A stretch of DNA of 64,000 bases from Fervidobacterium pennivorans (lineage in GTDB: Bacteria; Thermotogota; Thermotogae; Thermotogales; Fervidobacteriaceae). The notes under the pieces are model-generated. The model was not told where the DNA came from. It worked only from the letters and a program-made list of their open reading frames with translations, and searched no databases. Positions 26,711-34,659 of this stretch are shown here, one piece after another. Position numbers and translations under genes: made by a program. Location: positions 1,820,001-1,884,000 of the forward strand of contig NZ_CP011393.1 in assembly GCF_001644665.1 (NCBI RefSeq), given 5' to 3'. Each line of letters opens with the position of its first letter. The first letter of the stretch is position 1.

Positions 26711-27190
26711 ATGACAGGGAAAGAACTTTTCAATATCGCTATCAAGGTGGAATCGACGGGTTACACTTACTACTCCAAATTATCCGAAAAAGCTACCGGA
26801 CAACTCAAAGAATTCTTCAAAGAACTTGCAGAGCAAGAAAGAGAACATGCAAGAAGATTCGAGGAACTAATGAAGAAGTATCAAGAAGACCCATCATTGG
26901 CAACATGGCAAAATGAAGAAGTGAGCGGCTATGCAGAAACTTATGCAAAAGCTTTTATCTTCCCGGAGATTGAAAACGAAACAGTCCCGGAAACTATTTT
27001 TGGGGCTTTGAGAAAAGCTATAGAGGTTGAAAAAGATTCGATAATTTACTATAACGAAATCAAGCAAATAGTTCCAGACCCAAAACCTGTTGAAGAAATC
27101 ATCAACGAGGAAAAAGAACACCTTAGAAAGTTGTCCGAAAAACTTCAAAGCGAGGATTTATCAACGTACAGTGAAGGAAGCATGATTTAA
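26711..27190 (+). CDS. Ferritin-like/rubrerythrin-type diiron protein
   Basis: 159 residues from ATG 26711, with GGAGGTG 7 bases upstream. A four-helix ferritin-like domain shows E-x-x-x-Y in VESTGYTYYSKL, E-x-x-H in LAEQEREHARRFEEL, a Glu in KAIEVEKDSIIYY and E-x-x-H in INEEKEHLRKL, the ligand pattern of rubrerythrin diiron sites. There is no C-terminal rubredoxin domain. Such proteins protect anaerobes from peroxide and oxygen. It is monocistronic with its own promoter and terminator. Confidence 0.88.
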   Translation: MTGKELFNIAIKVESTGYTYYSKLSEKATGQLKEFFKELAEQEREHARRFEELMKKYQEDPSLATWQNEEVSGYAETYAKAFIFPEIENETVPETIFGALRKAIEVEKDSIIYYNEIKQIVPDPKPVEEIINEEKEHLRKLSEKLQSEDLSTYSEGSMI

Positions 27191-27208
27191 CAACAAATAA
27201 CCGTAAAA

Positions 27209-27232
27209 AAGAACCCGGGCAACCGGGTTCTT
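27209..27232 (+). terminator. Terminator after the ferritin-like gene
   Basis: A perfect 10-bp stem AAGAACCCGG/CCGGGTTCTT with loop GCAA, followed by ATTAATAC; the T tract is formed by the stem's own 3' end. Confidence 0.85.
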
Positions 27233-27267
27233 ATTAATACATTTACATGTAAAGCTGGGATGTTGCT

Positions 27268-28440
27268 GTGGATTTGTCAAACTTATATAAAATGGGAAAA
27301 TTTTCCAACGTAGTTTTTTGGTCAGTACTTTTTTACTTGAATCTTTTTCTCTGTTCTCTTTTATTCTCCATAGAAATAACACTCTCTCTAGTTGGGGACG
27401 TCATGTTTCACATGCCTACTGTAAATTCCGCGTATTCAAACGGGAAGTACCATTTTGAAAACATCTTTGAACACGTAAAAAAATATATTGAAAAAAGCGA
27501 TATCGCCTTTTGTAACCTTGAGACTACTCTTGGAGGGTATCCGTATACCGGGTATCCACGTTTTTCCTCACCTGATGAAGTGCTTGATGCTTTGAAATAT
27601 GCAGGGTTCGATATTATTAACGTAGCTAATAACCACATGCTTGATAGAGGCGTCTTTGGTTTGAGAAAAACACTCGAACAAATAAAAAGACGAGGATTAA
27701 TATACGTAGGCGCACGTTTTACACCACTTGAGAAACTCTACAAAATTGTTGAAGTGAAAGGTCTTAGGATTTCATTTGTTTCGTTCACTTATTCAACAAA
27801 TGGAATCCCTATCGATGAAAAGTACAAATATATGTTTATGTATATTTCGAAACAAACGCTTTTGTCAATTCTTGATGAAATGAAAAAGATATCAGAAGTG
27901 GTAATAGTCTATTTTCACTACGGGAACGAATACCAAACCGCTCCTACAAAAGAACAAATAGAACTCGCATATCTTGCATTGGACAACGGTGCAGATATGG
28001 TTATCGCAAGCCATCCACACGTTCTTCAACATGTAGAACTCGTAGAATACGGTCCAAAGACAAAACTCATAGCTTACTCACTTGGTAATTTTCTTTCAAA
28101 CATGACAGCACCTGGCACAGACGAAGGAGTTATACTGAATATAACCTATCATCCCGTAAAAGGTGTTCTTAACGTAAATCCTATTTTGACCTGGGTTCAC
28201 AGATACACAGTAGCAAACAAATTCTATTACAGGATATTACCTGTTGGAGATTATCTTGCATCCACTGATCGATTTTTGAGCAAAACAGATATTAAAAGGC
28301 TATCGCAAATAGCTCAGAAAAAATTGGTTGAAAGGAAGGGTAAACGACAGCCAACTTCAACTAATTTCATTAAGAGCACAACGCCTCTGAAAAATTATTT
28401 CTACAATCAACTTATGAACTCTCTAACATTTTCTTACTGA
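27268..28440 (+). CDS. CapA-family metallophosphatase-like protein
   Basis: About 390 residues. After a hydrophobic N-terminal segment (about 15-35, signal peptide or anchor) come LVGDVMFH, NLETTLGG, DIINVANNHMLDRG, VIVYFHYGNEY and VIASHPHVLQHVE, the metal-binding series of the CapA/PgsA (poly-gamma-glutamate synthesis-associated) calcineurin-like family. It probably acts outside the cytoplasmic membrane; the substrate is unknown and no cap genes are nearby. The GTG 27268 start lacks a clear SD; ATG 27292 is an alternative. Confidence 0.85.
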   Translation: MDLSNLYKMGKFSNVVFWSVLFYLNLFLCSLLFSIEITLSLVGDVMFHMPTVNSAYSNGKYHFENIFEHVKKYIEKSDIAFCNLETTLGGYPYTGYPRFSSPDEVLDALKYAGFDIINVANNHMLDRGVFGLRKTLEQIKRRGLIYVGARFTPLEKLYKIVEVKGLRISFVSFTYSTNGIPIDEKYKYMFMYISKQTLLSILDEMKKISEVVIVYFHYGNEYQTAPTKEQIELAYLALDNGADMVIASHPHVLQHVELVEYGPKTKLIAYSLGNFLSNMTAPGTDEGVILNITYHPVKGVLNVNPILTWVHRYTVANKFYYRILPVGDYLASTDRFLSKTDIKRLSQIAQKKLVERKGKRQPTSTNFIKSTTPLKNYFYNQLMNSLTFSY

Positions 28441-28492
28441 CCCGAAGAGACCTTAGAGTGCTTCTGAATCCTTATCGATAATCAATAAAAAA

Positions 28493-28517
28493 AGAGGACG
28501 ACTTCTTGTCGTCCTCT
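28493..28517 (-). terminator. Terminator after tRNA-Asn
   Basis: A perfect 10-bp stem AGAGGACGAC/GTCGTCCTCT with a 5-base loop. On the minus strand seven T follow, just past the 3' end of tRNA-Asn. It may also stop transcription from the convergent CapA-like gene. Confidence 0.88.
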
Positions 28518-28521
28518 CTTT

Positions 28522-28597
28522 TGGCTCCGGCGGAGGGACTCGAACCCCCAGCCTAGTGGTTAACAGCCACCCGCTCTGCCGGTTGAGCTACGCCGGA
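28522..28597 (-). tRNA. tRNA-Asn (GTT)
   Basis: On the minus strand a 76-nt cloverleaf: acceptor TCCGGCG/CGCCGGA, D arm with AACCGGCA loop, anticodon loop CTGTTAA, T arm GGGGGTTCGAGTCCC, and encoded 3' CCA. Confidence 0.96.
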
Positions 28598-28620
28598 ACA
28601 CATTTCACATATCAATTTCC

Positions 28621-28648
28621 ATTATACCACATTCGTAAAACTTGTCAA
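28621..28648 (-). promoter_or_regulatory. Promoter of tRNA-Asn
   Basis: Minus strand: perfect TTGACA (28643-28648), 16-base spacer ending TGTGG, perfect TATAAT (28621-28626). Strong consensus promoter 24 bases before the tRNA. Confidence 0.85.
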
Positions 28649-28792
28649 GACCTAACTTTTTTGAAGGTTTGTTTTTCGATTTTGCGTTAAAATGATATTA
28701 TAAAACCTTTTTCTTGTCAAGAGCTGTTTTTTGGGAAGTAACTGAAGACATCAGTTAAACAGAGAATAAAACTGTATTTAACGTTAAAGAAG

Positions 28793-28821
28793 TTGAATTT
28801 TCACAAGCTGGACGGTATAAT
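28793..28821 (+). promoter_or_regulatory. Promoter of the FmdB-type gene
   Basis: TTGAAT (28793-28798), 17-base spacer, TATAAT (28816-28821); start codon 46 bases further on. The stretch from 28649 to 28792 shows no gene. Confidence 0.6.
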
Positions 28822-28866
28822 TATATTAGATTAAAAAACAACATAGTTAACATCGGAGGTGATAAC

Positions 28867-29073
28867 ATGCCAATTTACAGATACGTGTGCGAAAACTGCG
28901 GAAACGAAGAAGTTCACATGCATGGATTCAACGAATCTCCAACGATAGTATGCTCTTCATGTGGTGGCAAAATGGCGAAAACGATAGGAAGAGTAGGAAT
29001 TGTATTCAAAGGTAGTGGTTTTTATATTACTGATAGTAGAAAATCAACAACATCAAAAAGCGAAAACGAATAA
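28867..29073 (+). CDS. FmdB-family zinc-ribbon protein
   Basis: 68 residues. MPIYRYVCENCG and a second CSSCGG pair form the CxxC-CxxC zinc ribbon of the FmdB/CxxC_CxxC_SSSS family, followed by GSGFYITDSR and an S/T/K-rich tail. Members were first linked to formamidase regulation, but their real role is unclear. GGAGGTG precedes ATG 28867. Monocistronic with its own promoter and terminator. Confidence 0.9.
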   Translation: MPIYRYVCENCGNEEVHMHGFNESPTIVCSSCGGKMAKTIGRVGIVFKGSGFYITDSRKSTTSKSENE

Positions 29074-29084
29074 CTAAAATTAAA

Positions 29085-29102
29085 GCCCCCGAATTCGGGG
29101 GC
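29085..29102. terminator. Bidirectional terminator between FmdB-type and cold-shock genes
   Basis: GCCCCCGAATTCGGGGGC is a perfect 9-bp inverted repeat. It is followed by AAATTTTA on plus and by TTTAATTTTAG on minus. Confidence 0.8.
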
Positions 29103-29124
29103 AAATTTTATCCTCTACAAAGGC

Positions 29125-29325
29125 TTACTTTATAATCCTTACGTTGGCTGCTTGAGGACCTTTTGCACCATTCTGAACATCAAACTCGACTTTGTCGCCT
29201 TCCTTGAGTGTCTTGAACCCTTCGACTTGAATAGCACTGTAGTGAACGAAGATGTCTTCTCCATCTTCTTTTGTGATGAAACCGTAGCCTTTCTTTGCAT
29301 CAAACCACTTAACTGTACCTTTCAT
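29125..29325 (-). CDS. csp: Cold-shock domain protein (copy 1)
   Basis: 66 residues. The [17 protein letters not shown] start carries RNP1, and [10 protein letters not shown] carries RNP2 of the cold-shock domain. It is a single-stranded nucleic-acid-binding RNA chaperone. It differs from the copy at 29555-29755 by four residues (Y/F, E/D and two near the C terminus). AGGAGGCG precedes the ATG. The leader contains a hairpin. Confidence 0.96.
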   Translation of the reverse strand: MKGTVKWFDAKKGYGFITKEDGEDIFVHYSAIQVEGFKTLKEGDKVEFDVQNGAKGPQAANVRIIK

Positions 29326-29385
29326 GTAACAACGCCTCCTAAAATCTTATTTACTCACCGCCGTCCTAATTACAGCGGTTGATCT

Positions 29386-29414
29386 ATTATACACTAATAG
29401 GATTCGAAAGTCAA
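29386..29414 (-). promoter_or_regulatory. Promoter of cold-shock gene copy 1
   Basis: Minus strand TTGACT (29409-29414), 17-base spacer, TATAAT (29386-29391). The expected leader is about 55 nt. It contains ACCGC ... GCGGT, able to form a hairpin upstream of the SD. Confidence 0.8.
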
Positions 29415-29513
29415 TAGACTTTTTTGTTATGGAAAAACAATAAGAATGAAATCAGATAGAACATATCTTATCTAAAACCCTATAAACAAATTCTCTTATT
29501 ACGGGAACAAAAA

Positions 29514-29535
29514 AGCCCCCATGATTTTGGGGGCT
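29514..29535 (-). terminator. Terminator of cold-shock gene copy 2
   Basis: AGCCCCC (29514-29520) pairs with GGGGGCT (29529-29535) around an 8-base loop. On the minus strand TTTTTGTTCC follows. Confidence 0.82.
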
Positions 29536-29554
29536 CATTTTCATCCTCTAAAGC

Positions 29555-29755
29555 TTACTTTGAAAGCCTCACGTTAGCTGCTTGAGGACCCTTTGCACCA
29601 TTCTGAACATCAAACTCGACTTTGTCGCCTTCCTTGAGTGTTTTAAACCCATCAACCTGAATAGCGCTGAAGTGAACGAAGATATCTTCTCCGTCTTCTT
29701 TTGTAATGAAACCGTAGCCTTTCTTTGCATCAAACCACTTAACTGTACCTTTCAT
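29555..29755 (-). CDS. csp: Cold-shock domain protein (copy 2)
   Basis: 66 residues, nearly identical to the neighbouring copy (F for Y in VHFSAIQ, D for E after it, and NVRLSK at the end). RNP1 and RNP2 are intact. It has its own TTGACT/TATAAT promoter, leader hairpin and terminator, so the pair is a tandem duplication of a whole transcription unit rather than an operon. Confidence 0.96.
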   Translation of the reverse strand: MKGTVKWFDAKKGYGFITKEDGEDIFVHFSAIQVDGFKTLKEGDKVEFDVQNGAKGPQAANVRLSK

Positions 29756-29816
29756 GCGATAACGCCTCCTAAAATCTTTCTTTCTAACCGCTCTTCTATT
29801 TTTCAGCGGATGATTG

Positions 29817-29844
29817 ATTATACACCCCCGGTGAAAAAAGTCAA
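29817..29844 (-). promoter_or_regulatory. Promoter of cold-shock gene copy 2
   Basis: Minus strand TTGACT (29839-29844), 16-base spacer, TATAAT (29817-29822). The leader carries CCGCT ... AGCGG and the same AAGATTTTAGGAGGCG before the start as copy 1. Confidence 0.8.
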
Positions 29845-30102
29845 TACCTTTTAAAAAATATTTTTTTGATTGAAGATAAACTCTTCAAATCCTTATTGAT
29901 AATGCTATAATTAAATAATGCATATCGCGAAAGTTTTGTAGCTCAGGTAAAAAACACAGCAACTGGGTAAAACAAAGTTTCATAGTAGAACCTGTCCTCT
30001 GAAACTAATTTTGAACCCCCAAAGTTATCATAGTGTGGTACAGTGTTTCATAAGTCTTAAAACCTCTATAGGATATATCAGACCAAGTAGGGGAGGAAAA
30101 AC
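29845..30102 (+). other. Long intergenic stretch, possible structured leader
   Basis: No coding sequence is visible. A TATAAT near 29911 could start a transcript with a leader of about 180 nt before the gene at 30103. The leader contains a possible hairpin (AGTTTCA near 29977 with TGAAACT near 30000) and a CTCAG/CTGGG pairing. I could not match it to any riboswitch class. The SD GGGGAGG precedes ATG 30103. Confidence 0.3.
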
Positions 30103-31980
30103 ATGAGAAAAGACAAAAAAACAGAAAAAGAGTACAGAAGATTAAACAAGATTTATCAACTTAGTCGAAGCGGAAAGCTGATGATAGAAAGAATCCGAAA
30201 AACGAAACTCAAAATAGGTTTAGTCGCCTCGTTAGTTTTTCTCATAACCTTTGTCACATTCTTCACTTTGATATTTCCTGAAAATAGTGTCTCAACCACC
30301 AAAAAATTGGAGAGCATAAGCATCTCTTCAAATAGTACAGCAACTTATTTGGAGACTACCCTGTCAACAACCATAACAGATAGCATTACTACAAACAGCA
30401 CCGAAACATCTTTTTACGCCAAGATATATTCACCAACAACAAACGAACTCTCAGAAACCAGTTTGGTCTTGTTGGTACCACAAGAGACGAAGACCAATTT
30501 ATCGAAATTATCGAACAAAAACGATAAAGATAATAGTAGTAAACTAGAGCAAAACAAAGGACAATCCAGTGAAGACGAGCAGAGTTCTTTTAACATAGGA
30601 CCAATCAACCTTAAAGGTACCCAAGAGAGTAACATTATACAGACCGAAGAAGAATCTACAAAGGAAAGCCAAGGTACGGACATTAAAACAGCGATTACGT
30701 CTTCTCCTTCAAAATATCATTACGTTATTGCCTACAATATAAGCGTTTTTGACTCCCCTGAAAACGGAAAAGTTATAGACACGCTAAAATATGCTACATA
30801 TGTTGAAAAGTTAGATGAAGTTACGTACAACAACGTGAATTTTTCAAAAGTCAGATATAATACACCAAGTGGAGTGAGAGAAGGATGGATCCGTTCAAGT
30901 TTTTTAAGCAACACGTTAAAATCTATAACAGGTAAGGAATACAACGAACTAGTATTCGAGCCTTTCAAAAAGATTAAGGCACGAGTCGATGATGTAAGAG
31001 GCATATATCTCACACGAACATCATTTAGCAACGTCCAAAAAATCAAGCACTGGGTAGAATTTGCAAAATCAACAAATATAAATGCATTTGTTGTGGATGT
31101 TAAAGACGATGACGGTTTTATGCTTTTCGAAACAAGTGCAGCAGCTGAATTTGTTCCTGAAGCAAATGCTAGGGCTTACTATAAAAAAGAAGAGATGAAG
31201 GAAATCGTAAAAGAGCTTAAGGACCAAGGCTTGTACTTAATCGCAAGAATTGTTTGTTTCAAAGATCCTTCTTATGCACGTGCTCACAAAGACAGGGCAA
31301 TAGTATACAAAGACACTGGAGAACCTTACATGGGAATCTACAAAGTACCGTGGGCATCGGCATACGATAGACAACTGTGGGAATACAACGTGAGAGTTGC
31401 TATAGAGGCAGTCGAAGTCGGTTTCGATGAAATTCAGTATGACTACGTCAGATTTCCGGAGCTCTCTAAGGAAACTCGCCAGAGGGTAAATTTAAGACAG
31501 GTTGGAGATGAATCTTTCGCAGAAGCAATTCAAAAGTTTTTGATTTACTCGAAACGAAAGCTTGAACCTTATAACGTTCCTTTGGCAGCGGATGTTTTTG
31601 GTCTCGTTTCAACCGCTGTTGATGATGTTGGTATTGGCCAATACTGGGAAGCTGTTTCAAACGTTGTGGATTACATATGTCCGATGGTATACCCAAGCCA
31701 TTATGCGCCAGGCTCTTTTGGATTGAGTGTACCTGATGCATATCCTTATGAGACAATTTACAACGCTCTAAAAGATGGAATTAGGCGAAATCTGCACATA
31801 CCAACTCCGGCAAAGATTAGACCTTGGCTCCAGTCGTTTACTACAACGTGGGTCAGGGGACATATAGTATACGACGAAGAAGCTATCCGAAAACAGATAA
31901 AAGCTGCTAAAGATTTGGGAATAAACGAATACATGTTATGGAACGCATCAAACAATTACAAGAGAATGTGGTATAAATGA
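30103..31980 (+). CDS. Membrane-anchored putative glycoside hydrolase (DUF4015) with SH3-like domain
   Basis: 625 residues. A basic cytoplasmic tail (1-38) and one membrane segment (about 39-63) are followed by a Ser/Thr/Glu-rich linker (65-200), a bacterial SH3-like domain (about 205-275: KVRYNTPSGVREGWIRSSFL) and a C-terminal DUF4015 TIM-barrel (about 295-625). The latter has GIYLTRTSF, VVDVKDDDG, FDEIQYDYVRFP and YICPMVYPSHY. DUF4015 is related to GH13-type hydrolases, but its activity is not established. With the SH3 domain it probably acts on peptidoglycan or a cell-surface polysaccharide. The ATG has GGGGAGG upstream. Confidence 0.85.
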   Translation: MRKDKKTEKEYRRLNKIYQLSRSGKLMIERIRKTKLKIGLVASLVFLITFVTFFTLIFPENSVSTTKKLESISISSNSTATYLETTLSTTITDSITTNSTETSFYAKIYSPTTNELSETSLVLLVPQETKTNLSKLSNKNDKDNSSKLEQNKGQSSEDEQSSFNIGPINLKGTQESNIIQTEEESTKESQGTDIKTAITSSPSKYHYVIAYNISVFDSPENGKVIDTLKYATYVEKLDEVTYNNVNFSKVRYNTPSGVREGWIRSSFLSNTLKSITGKEYNELVFEPFKKIKARVDDVRGIYLTRTSFSNVQKIKHWVEFAKSTNINAFVVDVKDDDGFMLFETSAAAEFVPEANARAYYKKEEMKEIVKELKDQGLYLIARIVCFKDPSYARAHKDRAIVYKDTGEPYMGIYKVPWASAYDRQLWEYNVRVAIEAVEVGFDEIQYDYVRFPELSKETRQRVNLRQVGDESFAEAIQKFLIYSKRKLEPYNVPLAADVFGLVSTAVDDVGIGQYWEAVSNVVDYICPMVYPSHYAPGSFGLSVPDAYPYETIYNALKDGIRRNLHIPTPAKIRPWLQSFTTTWVRGHIVYDEEAIRKQIKAAKDLGINEYMLWNASNNYKRMWYK

Positions 31981-31997
31981 ATTTTTTTGTTCGTATC

Positions 31998-32026
31998 TCG
32001 AACTATATAACATTTTGTGGTATAAT
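31998..32026 (+). promoter_or_regulatory. Promoter of rqcP
   Basis: TATAAT at 32021-32026 with TG extension (TTGTGGTATAAT). The -35 region is weak (TCGAAC at 31998-32003, 17-base spacer). Confidence 0.55.
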
Positions 32027-32069
32027 AAATTTTGGATGCTCAATACTTAAAAACTCCGGTGGTGAGCAC

Positions 32070-32318
32070 ATGCGCTTGGATAAATTTCTTAAAATAAACC
32101 GAATAATAAAAAGAAGAACCATAGCCCAAGAAGTTGCAAAAGCCGGACTTGTGAAAAAAGATGGAAAGGTTCTAAAGCCATCTTACGAAGTCAAACCCGG
32201 AGACATCTTGGAAGTTTCATATGGAAGACGTACTTTGAAAATTTTAGTTACCGATGATATGAAATGCCGAATTCTTGAGGAGACATTCCGAGGTGACGAA
32301 GATGAGAAGTCTAATTGA
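32070..32318 (+). CDS. rqcP: S4-domain RNA-binding protein RqcP
   Basis: 82 residues from ATG 32070, SD GGTGGTGAG. MRLDKFLKINRIIKRRTIAQEVAKAGLV ... KPSYEVKPGDILEVSYGRR is a single S4 domain that closely matches Bacillus YabO/RqcP. In ribosome-associated quality control RqcP binds the stalled 50S subunit with RqcH to add alanine tails. No rqcH is in the window. The 3' end overlaps the GGDEF gene by 17 bases. Confidence 0.87.
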   Translation: MRLDKFLKINRIIKRRTIAQEVAKAGLVKKDGKVLKPSYEVKPGDILEVSYGRRTLKILVTDDMKCRILEETFRGDEDEKSN

Positions 32319-34623
32319 AAATCACATCGACGATTTTTTGGAAATTCTTACTTACGAAAAGAGATTTTGGAAGGACTTTTGGGAGAAGTTACCGTTCAAG
32401 CCAATTACTGAGAATTATGCTAACCACTTCGAAGATTTCTACGAAAAACTGGTTAATCTTTCTCGTAACCAATTGACCGAATTCTCACATGTATATGAAG
32501 AAAACAAGGAAAGGATAAAAGAAGAGCTTTCCATAAGACTTCGGAAGAATGCCCGCGATTTGGAATTGTCACGTGAGGATTTTGTGATTTACCTTATAGT
32601 AGGCATAGGTGAAAAGGATTGGGTTGTTGTTGATGGTAAGCACGAAAAAGTAATTGTTTTTGACGTCTTTTCGCTTTGGAAAAAAGGGAAATTCCCGTTT
32701 CTTGCCGACGCAGTCTACCAAGCTGTTATACATTTCAGACATGGGGCATCGGAAGGAAATTATTATGACAAGTCTGAGATATTCTCAAAATTAAAGGATG
32801 AAATCACCAAACTCGACAATGAGAACATCCTGCAAAATATCTGTGAGCTTTTGGATAAATATGTTCCCTATTACAATTGGACAGGATTCTATTTGATGGA
32901 CGAAAAAGAAGAAGGAGTGCTTGTCTTAGGACCATACGTTGGAGAACCTACAGAACACGTGCGGATACCTGTTGGGAGAGGTATATGCGGACAAGCAGCT
33001 GCGACGAAATTAACATTTGTGGTGCAAGATGTTAGTTTGGAAACTAATTATCTTTCCTGCAGTCCTCATGTGAAAAGCGAAATCGTTGTACCTATAGTAC
33101 GCAATGATGGTAGTGTTTTTGGAGAAATCGATATAGACAGCCACTTTAAAGCACCTTTCGACGAGAGAGACCAAGAGTTCTTAGAATGGATAGCGAAGCA
33201 ACTACTTGTGAGGGTGGTCCATTGGAAAGATTTCGAAAGAAGAATCAAGATTGCTTACTTGGATAGCTATGTCTCTTATATTTTGAATGAAATAGTGAAG
33301 TTCAATATTCCCTTTGATGTAAGCCTTCACGTACATTATGATGCTGAAAAAGTTCCAGAAAACCTGTACAAACTCTGGAGAATTGCTCGAAAAATGCGTA
33401 ATGCAAAACTCGACAAAATATTGGTAGTAGATAACGTTGAGGAACAAAAAGTCGAACTAAAAACAAGGCTTGGTAATTTTGTATTGAACTACAACGACTT
33501 GCAATTACCTGTGCCGGAAATAGTAAGAAAAATGATTGTTGAAGGAGCTCAAGAAGTTTCCAGAATGCTCTTCTCAATCCACCACACTGCAACAAGATTG
33601 GCGCAAAGCTTTGTGAACACTAGACTTATAACAGAATATGCGCTGAAACCGGAAAGCAATGTGAATACAATTCTGTACGCGTTCTTAACGGGCATAACTG
33701 CAGGTTACTCAGGTTCTTTTAACAGAGCTATGTTTTTCTACTACACGGACGGTCAATTCATCTTACAGAAAGCTCTCGGTCCTAGAAGTGAAGATGAAGC
33801 TCACAGAATCTGGGAAGCTATTGAAGACATAGAGTTGAATATGTCGGATTTCTTGGAAACAGTCTCTAAAGATTTTAAATCGGCATTGGAGTTGCTATAC
33901 AAGGGAAAGGCTATAAGCGAAGAGCAAATAACCAGATACCTAGATGGCGAACCTCATGTAGTAACAAAACGGGATCTACCGAAAATCGCAGAAGAGTTCG
34001 ATGTTGTTAATGAATTTGCTATCATGACACTTAAGAGTGAGAACAAGCTCGTTGGTTTGCTGTTAGCTGATAACAATTTTGACCATAAACCCATTTCTGA
34101 ATACCAACTCGCCGTGTTAAAAGACCTAGGGCACCAAATGGTTCTGATTTTAGAAAATAAAAGATTCATTGAAATAATGAAAGAAAAAGCTGAGGTCGAC
34201 GCATTGACTGGTTTAAGAACTCGCAGAGCGCTGGAAGAATTCATGTCCAATCCTCCCTTGAAACAGTTCTCAGTCGTCTTCATGGATTTGAACAAATTTA
34301 AGCTTGTAAACGACATGTATGGTCATGAAAAAGGTGATGAAGTACTTAAAAAATTAGGTAAGTGTATAAACTTGAACATAAGAAAAGATGACTTAGCATT
34401 CAGGTATGGTGGCGATGAGGTAATACTCATCATCGACTCAGTTGACAAAAACATTGTTCAAAAAGTTGTGGAAAGAATCTCCGAGTGCTTCGCAAAGTCA
34501 GCTGACATGTCCTTCTCAACCGGAGTAGCATTTTATCCTGAAGAAGGCGATATCGGCAAAGTCTTGAAACTTGCGGACGAACGATGTTACAAGTCCAAAT
34601 CTACGGGAAAGATTGAATTCTAA
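32302..34623 (+). CDS. Two-GAF, GGDEF-like signalling protein with an fRMsr-type GAF
   Basis: 773 residues from ATG 32302 (SD GAGGTGACG). Residues 1-170 form an unrecognised helical N-terminal domain. The first GAF (about 175-320) resembles free-methionine-(R)-sulfoxide reductase: NWTGFYL, VLGPYVGEPTEHVRIPVGRGICG with Cys229, LSCS with Cys253, and SEIVVPIV ... EIDIDS. A second GAF lies at about 450-625. The C-terminal GGDEF domain has DALTGLRTRRALEEF but reads YGGDEVILI, with Val for the final Phe of the motif, so cyclase activity is uncertain. No membrane segment. Coupled to rqcP by overlap. Confidence 0.87.
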   Translation: MRSLIENHIDDFLEILTYEKRFWKDFWEKLPFKPITENYANHFEDFYEKLVNLSRNQLTEFSHVYEENKERIKEELSIRLRKNARDLELSREDFVIYLIVGIGEKDWVVVDGKHEKVIVFDVFSLWKKGKFPFLADAVYQAVIHFRHGASEGNYYDKSEIFSKLKDEITKLDNENILQNICELLDKYVPYYNWTGFYLMDEKEEGVLVLGPYVGEPTEHVRIPVGRGICGQAAATKLTFVVQDVSLETNYLSCSPHVKSEIVVPIVRNDGSVFGEIDIDSHFKAPFDERDQEFLEWIAKQLLVRVVHWKDFERRIKIAYLDSYVSYILNEIVKFNIPFDVSLHVHYDAEKVPENLYKLWRIARKMRNAKLDKILVVDNVEEQKVELKTRLGNFVLNYNDLQLPVPEIVRKMIVEGAQEVSRMLFSIHHTATRLAQSFVNTRLITEYALKPESNVNTILYAFLTGITAGYSGSFNRAMFFYYTDGQFILQKALGPRSEDEAHRIWEAIEDIELNMSDFLETVSKDFKSALELLYKGKAISEEQITRYLDGEPHVVTKRDLPKIAEEFDVVNEFAIMTLKSENKLVGLLLADNNFDHKPISEYQLAVLKDLGHQMVLILENKRFIEIMKEKAEVDALTGLRTRRALEEFMSNPPLKQFSVVFMDLNKFKLVNDMYGHEKGDEVLKKLGKCINLNIRKDDLAFRYGGDEVILIIDSVDKNIVQKVVERISECFAKSADMSFSTGVAFYPEEGDIGKVLKLADERCYKSKSTGKIEF

Positions 34624-34659
34624 GGTATTGAAGAATTCATGTTACAGGGAGTTGGTTCT

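Noticed and set aside
29125-29755. Treating the two cold-shock genes as an assembly duplication
   Set aside because: Coding, leader, promoter and terminator sequences differ at many positions, so both copies are real.
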